Source of the DNA: Neorhizobium populisoli
Lineage (GTDB): Bacteria; Pseudomonadota; Alphaproteobacteria; Rhizobiales; Rhizobiaceae
Length of the DNA stretch: 64,000 nucleotides
Direction: 5' to 3'
Assembly (NCBI RefSeq): GCF_019430945.1
Contig: NZ_JAHYCB010000005.1
Coordinates: 579,676 to 643,675 of the forward strand
A model generated the notes under the pieces. That model searched no databases. It had not been told where the DNA came from and saw only the letters and a list, made by a program, of their open reading frames with translations. Positions 48,512-57,869 of the stretch are shown here, piece after piece (the first letter of the stretch is position 1; each line of letters opens with the position of its first letter). The position numbers and the translations under genes were made by a program.

Positions 48512-49885
48512 ATGGAACGACTGGGAAGCGGCTCACAAGCCGGCATTGCGGCTGCGCGTCTTTCGCAGGCGCAATACGACGCCAATTTTTCCGATCTCCA
48601 CCCGCGTCTCGACAAGCACGAGGCGCTGGTCGCATCCGATCGCTGTTATTTCTGTTACGACGCGCCGTGCATGACGGCCTGTCCCACCTCCATCGATATC
48701 CCGCTCTTCATCCGGCAGATATCGACGGGCAATCCCCTGGGCTCGGCCAAGACAATCTTCGACCAGAATATTCTGGGCGGCATGTGCGCCCGCGTCTGTC
48801 CCACCGAAACGCTGTGCGAACAGGCCTGTGTACGCAACACGGCCGAGGACAAGCCTGTCGAGATCGGCAAGCTGCAGCGTTATGCAACCGACATCGCCAT
48901 GGAACAGGGACGGCAGTTCTACAACCGCGCGGCCTCGACGGGTAAGACGGTCGCCGTGGTCGGTGCAGGGCCGGCAGGCCTGGCAGCAGCCCACCGCCTT
49001 GCTGTCAACGGCCATTCGGTGACGGTGCTCGAAGCCCGTAAAAAATCCGGCGGCCTCAACGAATTCGGCATTGCCACCTACAAGTCGGTCGATAACTTTG
49101 CGCAGCGCGAAGTGGATTACGTCACCGCCATTGGCGGCATAGAGATCGAGCACGGCAAGGCGCTCGGCCGCGATTTCTCTCTCTCCGACCTCACCGGCAA
49201 ATATGACGCCGTTTTCCTCGGCATGGGCCTTGCCGGCGTCAATGGCCTCGACGTTGAAGGCAACAATCTCGATGGCGTCGAGGATGCGGTCGATTTCATC
49301 GCCTCGCTGCGTCAGACAAAGGACAAGTCCGTGCTGCCGATCGGTCGCCGCGTCGTCGTCCTCGGTGGCGGCATGACCGCAATCGACGCCGCGATCCAGG
49401 CAAAGCTGCTCGGCGCCGAAGAGGTGACGATCTGTTACCGCCGCGGCAAGGAAAACATGAACGCTTCGACCTATGAACAGGATCTTGCCACTGCCAACGG
49501 CGTCATCATTCGCCACTGGCTGGCGCCGAAATCGATCATCGGCAAGGACGGAAAGGTCGCCGGAATCGAGGTCGAATATACCGCCATGGCAGACGGCAGG
49601 CTCGTCGGCACGGGTGAAACCGGCATCATCGCCGCCGACCAGATCTTCAAGGCGATCGGCCAGAACTTCTCCGCCTCGGGCCTCGGCGCACTGCAGTTCG
49701 AACGCGGCAAGATTACCGTCGATCTCGAAGGCCGCACTTCGATCGAAGGCGTCTGGGCCGGCGGCGATTGCATCGGCACAGGCGAAGACCTGACCGTCTC
49801 GGCAGTCGCTCAAGGGCGCGATGCCGCCGAATCCATCAATCGGGCTCTCGCCGCAGGTCTGCAGCCAGCCACCGCAGTGGCTTGA
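48512..49885 (+). CDS. preT: NAD-dependent dihydropyrimidine dehydrogenase, FAD subunit
   Basis: A 457-residue flavoprotein of the GltD/PreT type. N-terminal Fe-S cysteines are visible as CYFCYDAPCMTACPTSIDIP and GMCARVCPTETLCEQAC. The first Rossmann loop VVGAGPAGLAAAHRL and the second RRVVVLGGGMTAIDAA give FAD and NAD(P) sites, and GVWAGGDCIGTGEDLTVSAVA closes the FAD domain. It feeds electrons to PreA in reductive breakdown of uracil and thymine. preA follows after 14 bases. Confidence 0.93.
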   Translation: MERLGSGSQAGIAAARLSQAQYDANFSDLHPRLDKHEALVASDRCYFCYDAPCMTACPTSIDIPLFIRQISTGNPLGSAKTIFDQNILGGMCARVCPTETLCEQACVRNTAEDKPVEIGKLQRYATDIAMEQGRQFYNRAASTGKTVAVVGAGPAGLAAAHRLAVNGHSVTVLEARKKSGGLNEFGIATYKSVDNFAQREVDYVTAIGGIEIEHGKALGRDFSLSDLTGKYDAVFLGMGLAGVNGLDVEGNNLDGVEDAVDFIASLRQTKDKSVLPIGRRVVVLGGGMTAIDAAIQAKLLGAEEVTICYRRGKENMNASTYEQDLATANGVIIRHWLAPKSIIGKDGKVAGIEVEYTAMADGRLVGTGETGIIAADQIFKAIGQNFSASGLGALQFERGKITVDLEGRTSIEGVWAGGDCIGTGEDLTVSAVAQGRDAAESINRALAAGLQPATAVA

Positions 49886-49899
49886 GGAGGGATTAGACA

Positions 49900-51213
49900 A
49901 TGGCTGATATCCGCAACAATTTCGTCGGCATCAAATCCCCGAACCCGTTCTGGCTCGCGTCTGCGCCGCCGACCGACAAGGCCTATAATGTCGAGCGCGC
50001 CTTCAAGGCGGGCTGGGGCGGCGTGGTCTGGAAGACGCTCGGGGAAGAAGGCCCGCCGGTCGTCAACGTCAATGGCCCGCGTTACGGCGCGATCTGGGGT
50101 GCCGACCGCCGCCTGCTCGGTCTCAACAATATCGAGCTGATCACCGACCGCGACCTCTACACCAACCTTCGTGAGATGAAGGAAGTGAAGCGGAACTGGC
50201 CGGACCGGGCAATCATCGCCTCGATCATGGTCCCGTGCGAAGAGCAGGCCTGGAAAGCCATCCTGCCGTTGGTCGAGGAAACCGAATGCGACGGCATCGA
50301 ACTGAACTTCGGCTGTCCGCACGGCATGTCCGAACGCGGCATGGGTGCCGCGGTCGGCCAGGTGCCGGAATATATCGAAATGGTCGTGCGCTGGTGCAAG
50401 CAATATAGCCGCATGCCGGTCATCACCAAGCTGACGCCCAACATTACCGATATCCGCCGTCCGGCGCGTGCTGCAAAACAGGGCGGCACGGATGCCGTGT
50501 CGCTGATCAACACGATTAACTCGATCGTGTCGGTCGATCTCGATAACTTTGCCCCGAACCCGACGGTCGGCGGCAAGGGCTCGCATGGCGGCTATTGCGG
50601 CCCGGCGGTGAAGCCGATCGCGCTGAACATGGTGGCCGAGATCGCCCGCGATCCGGAAACTTATGGTCTGCCGATCTCCGGCATCGGCGGCATCACCACC
50701 TGGCGTGACGCGGCCGAATTCCTGACGCTTGGCGCCGGCAATGTGCAAGTCTGCACCGCGGCCATGACCTACGGCTTCAAGATCGTCCAGGAAATGATCA
50801 CTGGTCTTTCCGACTGGATGGACGCCAAGGGTCATCGCAACCTCGACGACATCACCGGCCGTGCCGTGAACAACGTCACCGACTGGCAATATCTCAACCT
50901 CAACTACATCGCCAAGGCGCATATCGACCAGGACGCTTGCATCAAATGCGGCCGCTGTCACATCGCCTGTGAGGACACCTCGCATCAGGCGATCACCTCG
51001 ATGGTCAACGGCGTCCGTCATTTCGAGGTCATGGAAGAGGAATGCGTCGGCTGCAATCTCTGCGTCAACGTCTGTCCCGTCGAGAACTGCATCACCATGG
51101 ACCAGATCCCCGCCGGCGCCCTGGACAAGCGCACCGGCAAGATCGTCGATCCGAATTACGCCAACTGGACAACCCACCCGAACAATCCGATGGCCCGGCA
51201 GGCCGCGGAGTAA
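49900..51213 (+). CDS. preA: NAD-dependent dihydropyrimidine dehydrogenase, catalytic subunit
   Basis: A 437-residue FMN/Fe-S enzyme reducing uracil or thymine to the 5,6-dihydro form. The DHOD-type barrel contains NPFWLASAPPTDKAYNVERAFKAGWGG and ELNFGCPHGMSERGMGAAVGQ. Near the C-terminus are two ferredoxin clusters, CIKCGRCHIAC and CVGCNLCVNVC. Length matches the family. The rest of the pathway is not in the window. A terminator follows the stop. Confidence 0.95.
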   Translation: MADIRNNFVGIKSPNPFWLASAPPTDKAYNVERAFKAGWGGVVWKTLGEEGPPVVNVNGPRYGAIWGADRRLLGLNNIELITDRDLYTNLREMKEVKRNWPDRAIIASIMVPCEEQAWKAILPLVEETECDGIELNFGCPHGMSERGMGAAVGQVPEYIEMVVRWCKQYSRMPVITKLTPNITDIRRPARAAKQGGTDAVSLINTINSIVSVDLDNFAPNPTVGGKGSHGGYCGPAVKPIALNMVAEIARDPETYGLPISGIGGITTWRDAAEFLTLGAGNVQVCTAAMTYGFKIVQEMITGLSDWMDAKGHRNLDDITGRAVNNVTDWQYLNLNYIAKAHIDQDACIKCGRCHIACEDTSHQAITSMVNGVRHFEVMEEECVGCNLCVNVCPVENCITMDQIPAGALDKRTGKIVDPNYANWTTHPNNPMARQAAE

Positions 51214-51231
51214 AAGCTCCTCCAGCAGACT

Positions 51232-51263
51232 AAAGCGGCCGTCCGTTGGGCGGCCGTTTCTTT
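51232..51263 (+). terminator. Terminator between preA and the convergent FtrA-like gene
   Basis: Stem aagcggccgtcc / gggcggccgttt with loop gtt, one wobble pair, then ttcttt. It reaches the stop codon of the convergent regulator gene and may serve both directions. Confidence 0.75.
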
Positions 51264-52242
51264 ATGCGCCGAACGATTTTCGATACGCGCTCGGGCTCGT
51301 TCCAAGCCGCTTGCGGAAGTGGTGCCGCATCGTTGCCAGCGTGCCGAAACCGCAGGCAACCGCGATGTCATCCAGTGAAACGGACAACTGCTTTTCGAGA
51401 AGATCGCGGGCGTGGCGCAGCCGCTCCTTCAAGAGCCATTCGCCGACGCTGTCGCCGGTCGCGGCTTCGAAACGGCGCTGGAAAGTGCGCATGCTCATAC
51501 CCGCTCGTTCGGCCAACAGTCGGATCGGCTGCTCTTCGGCGAGCCGCTCGCGCATCCATTCGATCAACGGTCCAAGCCGCAACCCCTCTCGCTCTTCCGG
51601 CACGGGTGCTGCAATGAACTGCGCCTGCCCGCCTTCGCGATGCGGCGGCACGACGAGGCGGCGCGCGACGCTATTGGCGGCGTCAGTGCCGAAATCGCCG
51701 CGCACCACATGCAGGCAGAGATCGATGCCGGCAGCGCTACCGGCAGCCGTCAGGGTGTCGCCTTCGTCCATGTAGAGAACGCCCGCATCAAATTGCGTGT
51801 CCGGATATCGGTCGGCAATGGCGTCCACATAACGCCAATGGGTCGTCGCCCGCCGACCGGAAAGCAGGCCCGCGGCGGCCAGGACGGCTGCACCGGAGCA
51901 AAGTGACATCACTCGCGCGCCCCGCTCATGTGCGCCCCGCAGCGCCGTGACCAACGGCTCCGGCACCGGCGCATCGATGGCCCGCCAGCCGGGCGCGATG
52001 ATGAGATCGGCCTCTTCCAGCAATTCCAGTCCACTATCGACGGAAACGGTCAAACCTCCGGCAGCCCTTAGCGGCCCCGGCTCGATACCCGCCACAGAAA
52101 ACCGGTACCAATCCTCGCCCATTTCCGGACGCGGCAGGCCGAAGACCTCATAGGCGATGCCGAACTCGAACGTGCAAAGCCCGTCATAGGCAAGCGCCAC
52201 CACATGCGGACCGCGGGTTTTGTAAAGAGACAATTTTGGCAT
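51262..52242 (-). CDS. ftrA: FtrA-like AraC family regulator with DJ-1/PfpI sensor
   Basis: About 326 residues. The N-terminal part is a DJ-1/PfpI (GATase1-like) domain: VVALAYDGLCTFEFGIAYEVFGLP and VMSLCSGAAVLAAAGLLSGRRATTHW, with the Cys where a nucleophile normally sits. The C-terminal AraC domain has two HTH units (IRLLAERAGMSMRTFQRRF and LDDIAVACGFGTLATMRHHF), ending GTSPSAYRKSF. It is divergent from the rhodanese gene, a pairing common for FtrA. Starts at 52263 (ATG) and 52272 (TTG) are also possible. Target probably the rhodanese, by position. Confidence 0.83.
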   Translation of the reverse strand: MPKLSLYKTRGPHVVALAYDGLCTFEFGIAYEVFGLPRPEMGEDWYRFSVAGIEPGPLRAAGGLTVSVDSGLELLEEADLIIAPGWRAIDAPVPEPLVTALRGAHERGARVMSLCSGAAVLAAAGLLSGRRATTHWRYVDAIADRYPDTQFDAGVLYMDEGDTLTAAGSAAGIDLCLHVVRGDFGTDAANSVARRLVVPPHREGGQAQFIAAPVPEEREGLRLGPLIEWMRERLAEEQPIRLLAERAGMSMRTFQRRFEAATGDSVGEWLLKERLRHARDLLEKQLSVSLDDIAVACGFGTLATMRHHFRKRLGTSPSAYRKSFGA

Positions 52243-52333
52243 GATCTTTACGCAGTCAGTCATGATGGCCAATTTCGTCCATCCCTAACATCGACGATGA
52301 TCGGCTGCAACCTCACGAGAGAAGGACTGCTCC

Positions 52334-52741
52334 ATGCCAAGCCCCGTTTCTGAATTCCCCACCGCAGCCCCAGAAAATGCTGCCGAACACTTTGCCCGCA
52401 AACTCGCCTTCGAGGCTGATTGCTGGGATGTCCACGCATCATTTGCTTCCGGAAAGGTGGATTTTGTCCTGCTCGACGTGCGTTCGCCGACGCTCTTTGC
52501 CGAGGCCCACGTGCCCGGCGCGCTTAACCTGCCGCATGGCAAGATAACCGCCCACCGTATGTCCGAATGGCCGACCGACACGCTCTTCGTCGTTTATTGT
52601 GCGGGCCCGCATTGCAACGGCGCCGACAAGGCCGCACTTCGCCTTGCCCGGCTCGGGCTTTCGGTCAAGCTGATGATCGGCGGCATGACGGGCTGGGCCG
52701 ATGAAGGTTTTTCCTTCGAAAGCACCGCCGCAGCTGCCTGA
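52334..52741 (+). CDS. Rhodanese-like protein
   Basis: A 135-residue single rhodanese domain: FVLLDVRSPTLFAEAHVPGALNLPHGKI, then FVVYCAGPHCNGADKAAL with Cys89 at the catalytic position, and LMIGGMTGWADEGF. It transfers sulfane sulfur or a related group. Divergent from the FtrA-like regulator, so likely under its control. agaagga precedes the ATG. Confidence 0.88.
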   Translation: MPSPVSEFPTAAPENAAEHFARKLAFEADCWDVHASFASGKVDFVLLDVRSPTLFAEAHVPGALNLPHGKITAHRMSEWPTDTLFVVYCAGPHCNGADKAALRLARLGLSVKLMIGGMTGWADEGFSFESTAAAA

Positions 52742-52754
52742 CCCAGGACTTCGG

Positions 52755-53246
52755 TCAACCCGCCGGACGGATGGTTGACCGGGGTGCCTCGGTTCTCGCC
52801 CTCCTGATCAGGAAGGCCATGCGATCACGCGAAAGCGCCGCCTTCTCCTGCTTCACATGTTCGCTGAACGACACCGCACCGCCCGGCATGCTGAGCAGGC
52901 AACGATATTGCCTGCCTCCCTCGCCATCATCTCCCTCTTCGATGATCGGCGCCGCCAACCGGTCCGGATCGACATGCTGTTCGTCATACGTCCAGAGCCA
53001 GCGGCGCTTGACGAGCCAGTCATGCGGATCCCTCTGCCAGACCGAAACGATCGGCCGATTGAAGGCGTGGATCGCAAGCCAACCGCCAAGCCCCCAGAAA
53101 AACAGGATGATCAAGGCGCGGAAAGGATGCACAGCGAGACCTTCCCGGATCGAGATCAAGGTCGAAAATGCGAGAACGGCAAACCAGGCGAAGATCAACA
53201 ACCAGCCGTAGAACGGCCGCATGTTTCTAAAAAGCAGTCTTTCCAT
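52755..53246 (-). CDS. Membrane protein of unknown function
   Basis: A 163-residue protein with two N-terminal membrane segments (YGWLLIFAWFAVLAFSTLISI and RALIILFFWGLGGWLAIHAF) and a soluble tail (WDPHDWLVKRRWLW-like sequence, then CLLSMPGGAVSFSEHV). The best start is the ATG at 53246, with gggagg eight bases upstream. Family not recognised. Confidence 0.6.
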   Translation of the reverse strand: MERLLFRNMRPFYGWLLIFAWFAVLAFSTLISIREGLAVHPFRALIILFFWGLGGWLAIHAFNRPIVSVWQRDPHDWLVKRRWLWTYDEQHVDPDRLAAPIIEEGDDGEGGRQYRCLLSMPGGAVSFSEHVKQEKAALSRDRMAFLIRRARTEAPRSTIRPAG

Positions 53247-53365
53247 GGCTTTTGCCTCCCAAGACTTCTTCACATGCTTACTTTAGCACATCATTGAGAA
53301 CTCCGCGATGGAATTGACGGGAGCCTCGTTTCGGAGGCTCCCATGTTTTCAAGGGCAAGTAGGTT

Positions 53366-53980
53366 TCAAAGCCGAAACGTCTTCACCTCATTGCCCCGCT
53401 CGAGATTGCGGTTGGCGAGAAAGCGTTCCTGGCGGGCGGCATCGGCCTTGCGGTGCTCCAGCATTTCCAGCATGCCGGTGAGCCGCCGGATCGCCAGCGC
53501 CCGGTTGCGATGCTGGGAGCGCTCGTCGCGCGCCATGGCCGTCAGCCCGGTCGGGATATGCACCGCACGGACGGCACTATCCGTCGTGTTCTGGTGCTGC
53601 CCGCCCGGCCCGCCGGCCCTCAGCGTTTCGAACCGCAGATCTGCCGGATCGAGAACGATGCCGGTATTTTCCGAGACGAGATCGATTGGCTGCACCGACA
53701 CGAACCAGTTCTGCCGCTTGTGACCCGGTCGGACCGGGCTCTTGAACAGGAACTTGATCGTGCCGGAATAATCCGCCGCAAGCGAGGCGGCGGCCTCGCC
53801 ATGCAGGCTGACGATCGCCGATTTCGGTCCGTGCCGATCCGGCATTGGACCAGAACTCACCTCGATGCTGCAACCGAGCCTTTTCGCCTCGGCCGTCAGG
53901 ATGTCGATCAGCTTCGAAACCGCGATACGGCACTCGGCCGGACCGTTGCCGGATGTGACGAGAAGATCAGCGCTCATCAT
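53366..53980 (-). CDS. prfH: Peptide chain release factor H-like protein
   Basis: A 204-residue release-factor-like protein with the universal GGQ motif (LRAGGPGGQHQN, Gly-Gly-Gln at about 126-128) and a basic C-terminal segment (NRALAIRRLTGMLEML). It has no stop-codon-reading domain 2/4 of RF1, so it acts on damaged or stalled ribosomes. The gene overlaps the RtcB stop by 14 bases, with aggagg before the ATG. PrfH next to RtcB2 is a known ribosome-repair pairing. Confidence 0.87.
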   Translation of the reverse strand: MMSADLLVTSGNGPAECRIAVSKLIDILTAEAKRLGCSIEVSSGPMPDRHGPKSAIVSLHGEAAASLAADYSGTIKFLFKSPVRPGHKRQNWFVSVQPIDLVSENTGIVLDPADLRFETLRAGGPGGQHQNTTDSAVRAVHIPTGLTAMARDERSQHRNRALAIRRLTGMLEMLEHRKADAARQERFLANRNLERGNEVKTFRL

Positions 53981-55181
53981 GGCGACGCCTCCTCTCCTGC
54001 CGGTAATCCGGCTTTCGGTCGCGCCTCTCGGCCTCGCCTTCGTCCACCGCCTTCTTGTAGGTAACGAGCGGCCGCATCGTCGCAACCGGCTCGATGAGCC
54101 CGGCCGAGACAAGATCGGCAACCACCTGCCCGGCATCCTTGTAGGCGGAAGCCGCTTCCTCGATGACTAGGTCGCGGTCATCACAGATTGCCACGCCGCC
54201 CCAGGAATTGCGCAGCAGCTGTTCGCGATCCGACCGCGTCTTGCCGACGCGACCGTGCATGGTGGCGCGGTCATATTTCCGACCTGCTCCATGCGAAATG
54301 CCGCCGAGAGCAGCGATGACGCCCTCGCCTGCCCGCACCACGTGGCTGAGGCTCGCTCGCGATCCGGCGACCGGTGCAAGTTCGCCGGGCTTTACTGCCG
54401 CTGCCCCCTTGTGATGCACGAAACCGCGATCCGACGCCCGCACGAGATTGTGTGGAATATCGGCCACGAGTTCGACATCGGCTCGAAGCGCCAGCGCCGC
54501 CCGCTCGGCGATCCGCCGTCGATTGAGCGAAGCCCAGGCAACGGCGCTGTCATGCGCCGAAAGCCAGTTCTGCCCCGCCTCAGAAGCGGGATCGATCCCC
54601 TCCATCAACCCGGCATGCGCAGAAATCGTCTCACCGAACACAGCAGCGCCGAGCCCACGTGAACCGGAATGAACGAGCAGGTAGAGCAGCTGGCTGTCGA
54701 GCGTACCTTCCGCACCCGACAGGCTCTCGACAGCCTGCAGCTCGCAGAAGTGATTGCAGCCACCGATCGTGCCGAGAGCCTCCGCGAAGAGATCGGCTGG
54801 CAGACCTGCCTGTTCCAGATGCGCGGCAGGGTCACCGATTTCCTGCGCTTCGAAATCGCGCAGGCGTGCGACGGCCTTGTCGATCTTCAGCTTGCGCAGC
54901 GGCAAATCGAGAACGAAGAGCGACATGCCACAGCCGATATCGTTGCCGATCAGCAGCGGGTGCAGGCGTTCGGATAATAGCGCAACACCGGTCGCGCCGT
55001 ATTTGCCGGGATGCAGATCGGGGAAAGCCACGATCTCTGAAACACCAGGCAGCCGCGCCATCTCGTCAAGCTGATGAAGGGCGGCGCCTTCGATCCAGGC
55101 CTTGTCGGAAAACACGCGGGTAATGACCGCCGGACGCATCGACGGTGAAAAGGAGCTTCCGCTCCCGTTGGAAGTGCCCAT
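53967..55181 (-). CDS. rtcB2: RtcB family RNA ligase (RtcB2 type)
   Basis: A 404-residue RtcB RNA 3'-phosphate ligase. Metal ligands and motifs are visible: PDLHPGKYGATG, GNDIGCGMSLF (Asp81, Cys84), GGCNHFCEL, HSGSRGLG, HHKGAA and the guanylylated His297 in SHGAGRKYD. It joins RNA with 2',3'-cyclic phosphate or 3'-phosphate ends to 5'-OH ends using GTP and Mn. It overlaps prfH, as in the RtcB2-PrfH module described for repairing cut 16S decoding-center RNA. No RtcA or RtcR is present in the window, which supports the RtcB2 rather than the housekeeping type. Confidence 0.88.
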   Translation of the reverse strand: MGTSNGSGSSFSPSMRPAVITRVFSDKAWIEGAALHQLDEMARLPGVSEIVAFPDLHPGKYGATGVALLSERLHPLLIGNDIGCGMSLFVLDLPLRKLKIDKAVARLRDFEAQEIGDPAAHLEQAGLPADLFAEALGTIGGCNHFCELQAVESLSGAEGTLDSQLLYLLVHSGSRGLGAAVFGETISAHAGLMEGIDPASEAGQNWLSAHDSAVAWASLNRRRIAERAALALRADVELVADIPHNLVRASDRGFVHHKGAAAVKPGELAPVAGSRASLSHVVRAGEGVIAALGGISHGAGRKYDRATMHGRVGKTRSDREQLLRNSWGGVAICDDRDLVIEEAASAYKDAGQVVADLVSAGLIEPVATMRPLVTYKKAVDEGEAERRDRKPDYRQERRRRHDER

Positions 55182-55469
55182 GTGAATAACTCTGGGTAGG
55201 AGGTATCATCTGCCGCAGGCGCGACAGGTCAACCGGCATCCATCGGCGAAATCACCGATGTTTAAGCCGAAACCCCATTGGGGCGTGCTGAGATGTTCGT
55301 CATCGTTGCGCTCCCTTCATCCAGAAAAACGATGCCGCCTGATAAGCGAAAGGGAAAACAAGCGCAAGCGTTGCGCGAATTCATACTCGACACGGCAGAG
55401 AGGTGTGGCTAGAAAGCCTCTGTCGCCCCGGCGACATGTTTTAAGTCCAAACTCCAAGAGGAGGCAGCC
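55182..55469. other. Intergenic region upstream of rtcB2 and the SEC-C remnant
   Basis: About 290 bases with no convincing gene. It must hold the rtcB2 promoter, which I could not place. A perfect Shine-Dalgarno (gaggagg) near 55458-55464 belongs to the SEC-C gene. Confidence 0.4.
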
Positions 55470-55705
55470 ATGGCTCGCAAACACCTCACCGACTTCAGCT
55501 TTTGAGGTCACGTCCAAGCGGCGTAAATCCTACCCGTCCGAAACCCGGGTCAAAACCGGCCGGCAGTTCGTGCACGGCGGTGTCGAGCTGATCGAAAAGC
55601 TCGGCCGCAACGATCCCTGCCCCTGCAACTCGCGGAGGCGGTTTCAAGAACTGCTGCCTGAAGACCGGCCAATATGATGGCATCCACCGCGATCACTACT
55701 TTTAG
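55470..55705 (+). pseudogene. SEC-C motif protein gene with two frameshifts
   Basis: A gene opening [11 protein letters not shown] after a perfect ribosome binding site continues, after one extra base in a T run near 55500, as [19 protein letters not shown] and [21 protein letters not shown]. After a second shift near 55635 it resumes as [23 protein letters not shown]. Joined, this is a 78-residue SEC-C zinc protein (C-x-C-x8-C-C). Both shifts look like single-base insertions. Either decay or sequencing error would explain them. Confidence 0.75.
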
Positions 55706-55726
55706 GGACCGCGAGTAATGCCTTGC

Positions 55727-55761
55727 CCCGCTGCAGACCTAATAGGCCTGTAGCGGGGACA
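55727..55761. other. Imperfect inverted repeat upstream of the chemotaxis receptor
   Basis: ccccgctgcagacc / ggcctgtagcgggg forms a long stem with a few mismatches. No T run follows. It may be a terminator for the SEC-C gene or a regulatory site. Confidence 0.4.
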
Positions 55762-55897
55762 GCAATTTGCTGCACCGCATTATTAACTCGACATTAGCTC
55801 AGCTATGCCAAGAAGTTGCCAGGGATTCTTAAAGGTGCCGCTCCCAACAGCACTTTCTGAGATTTCAAAATTCAACCGATTGGACCGGTAAAGAGCT

Positions 55898-57802
55898 ATG
55901 GCTTTCAAAGATATGTCGATTTCGAAGAAGCTTGGCATCGTCACCGTGGTGATGGGCCTTTCTTCCCTGATCATTGCCGGCGTGTCCGGCACTGGCCTCT
56001 ACAGCCTGCAGAAGGCAATGATGTCGGTGGGCGCCAGCGAAGAAGTTGCCCGCGAGGCGATGGACCTGCGCGTCGATATCATCGCCATCAGCCGTATGAC
56101 CTATCAGCTGGCTGCCGAACCGGCGAAGGCAAAGGATTTCCGTGCCGAAACGGAAAAGCGCTCGGGGGAAATGCTCGCACGCCTGCCGAAGATCCAGTCC
56201 ACCGCCGACGAGCCCGAAATGCAGCAGCTGAAGGCGATCCGCGGCGCATTGGACAGCTACTTTGGCAACATCCGCGCCATGGTCGATATCGCTGAAAAGA
56301 ACCCGGCCGATGCGGCTGCCATCAGCGGCGCCCTGAAGGTCGCTCTCGACGGCCAGAAGGTGGTTACCGACACGGTCAAGGTCTACAGCACCTATTCCGG
56401 CAACCTGCTCGCTTCCGAGCGCGCTGCCGCCGTCGGCTCCTCGTCTACCGCTCTTCTGATCTCGGCCCTCTCGGCGATCGGCTTCATCATTCTCGGCGCC
56501 GGCATCAGCACGCTGGTTGCCCGCCGCGGCATCGCCCGGCCGATCCGCGACCTGACCGGCGCCATGGCAGAGCTTGCCAACGGCAATCTCGACGGCGCCC
56601 GCGTTGATGCTGCCCGCGGTGACGAAATCGGCGAAATGGCCCGCGCGGTCGAAGTCTTCCGCAACAACGCGCTCGCCATGAACGACCTGAAGGCACAGGA
56701 AGCCGTGCTGCATCAGCGCAGCAGCGACCTGCAGAACAGCATCTCGCATGTGGTCGCCTCCGCTGTCGCCGGCGATTTCTCCGGCCGGATCAACAAGGAC
56801 TACCAGAACGAAGACCTGAACCGCTTCGCCAAGGGCGTCAACGAACTCGTTTCGAGCGTCGACAAGGCCGTCGCCGAAGTCCGCCGCGTCATCGCAGCGC
56901 TCGCCGATGCCGACCTGACCCAGACCATGGAAGGCCGCTTCCAGGGTGCGTTTGCCGAACTGCAGTCGAACGTCAACGCCACCATGGTTCGCCTGCGCGA
57001 CACGATGGGCAATGTTCGCGCCGCCGCCGGCACGATCAACGACAACTCGGCTGAACTGAGCTCGGCTGCCAACGACCTCTCCAAGCGCACCGAGCAGCAG
57101 GCAGCCGCCCTTGAAGAAACGGCAGCGGCCCTCGACGAGATCACCGCAACCGTCCGGGCCGCCTCGGCCCGCGCCACGGAAGCCCGCGATATGGTTCACG
57201 AGACCAAGCAGAGCGCGGCCAAGTCCGGCGAGATCGTCCGCAGCGCCGTCACCGCCATGGGCCGTATCGAAGGCTCGTCTGCCAAGATCAACCAGATCAT
57301 CGGCGTCATCGACGAAATCGCTTTCCAGACCAACCTGCTTGCTCTGAACGCCGGTGTCGAAGCCGCCCGTGCAGGCGAAGCTGGTCGCGGTTTTGCCGTT
57401 GTCGCCCAGGAAGTCCGCGAACTGGCCCAGCGTTCCGCAAACGCCGCCAAGGAAATCAAGACGCTGATCAGCGCCTCGGCTGCCGAAGTCGAAGGCGGCG
57501 TCTCGCTCGTCCGCTCGACCGGCGACGCGCTTCTGGAAATCGAGAACCTCGTCAATCGCGTCAACGGCCATGTGGAATCGATCGCCACCGCCGCCCGCGA
57601 GCAGGCGACCGCGCTGGCTGAGATCAACTCCTCGGTCAACCACATGGACCAGATGACTCAGAAGAACGCTGCGATGGTGGAAGAAACCACCGCAGCCAGC
57701 GAAACGCTTGCCGGCGAAAGCCGCCAGCTGCAGAACATCCTCAGCAGCTTCAAGCTGGAAGAGGAATATCGCGCCGCAAGCCGCACCCGCTTCGCAGCCT
57801 GA
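55898..57802 (+). CDS. Methyl-accepting chemotaxis protein
   Basis: A 634-residue receptor. Two membrane helices bracket a periplasmic sensor of about 155 residues (TM1 about 12-35; TM2 about 190-215). HAMP follows ([35 protein letters not shown]), then a signalling coiled coil with the conserved tip [20 protein letters not shown] and [20 protein letters not shown]. It passes ligand occupancy to CheA. The final residues RTRFAA do not form a clear CheR/CheB tether pentapeptide. The ligand is unknown; the gene is monocistronic and followed by a terminator. Confidence 0.95.
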   Translation: MAFKDMSISKKLGIVTVVMGLSSLIIAGVSGTGLYSLQKAMMSVGASEEVAREAMDLRVDIIAISRMTYQLAAEPAKAKDFRAETEKRSGEMLARLPKIQSTADEPEMQQLKAIRGALDSYFGNIRAMVDIAEKNPADAAAISGALKVALDGQKVVTDTVKVYSTYSGNLLASERAAAVGSSSTALLISALSAIGFIILGAGISTLVARRGIARPIRDLTGAMAELANGNLDGARVDAARGDEIGEMARAVEVFRNNALAMNDLKAQEAVLHQRSSDLQNSISHVVASAVAGDFSGRINKDYQNEDLNRFAKGVNELVSSVDKAVAEVRRVIAALADADLTQTMEGRFQGAFAELQSNVNATMVRLRDTMGNVRAAAGTINDNSAELSSAANDLSKRTEQQAAALEETAAALDEITATVRAASARATEARDMVHETKQSAAKSGEIVRSAVTAMGRIEGSSAKINQIIGVIDEIAFQTNLLALNAGVEAARAGEAGRGFAVVAQEVRELAQRSANAAKEIKTLISASAAEVEGGVSLVRSTGDALLEIENLVNRVNGHVESIATAAREQATALAEINSSVNHMDQMTQKNAAMVEETTAASETLAGESRQLQNILSSFKLEEEYRAASRTRFAA

Positions 57803-57824
57803 TAATAACTTCGATACTGACGAA

Positions 57825-57862
57825 AAAAGGCCCGGAACCTCCGTTCCGGGCCTTTTGTTTTT
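57825..57862 (+). terminator. Rho-independent terminator of the chemotaxis receptor gene
   Basis: Stem aaaaggcccggaac / gttccgggcctttt with loop ctcc, then gttttt. It starts 22 bases after the stop and could also serve the convergent oxidoreductase gene. Confidence 0.93.
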
Positions 57863-57869
57863 CGCCTCT

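Noticed and set aside
49810..51177. A 455-codon minus-strand frame opposite preA, and a similar one opposite preT
   Set aside because: Antisense shadows of strongly conserved genes.
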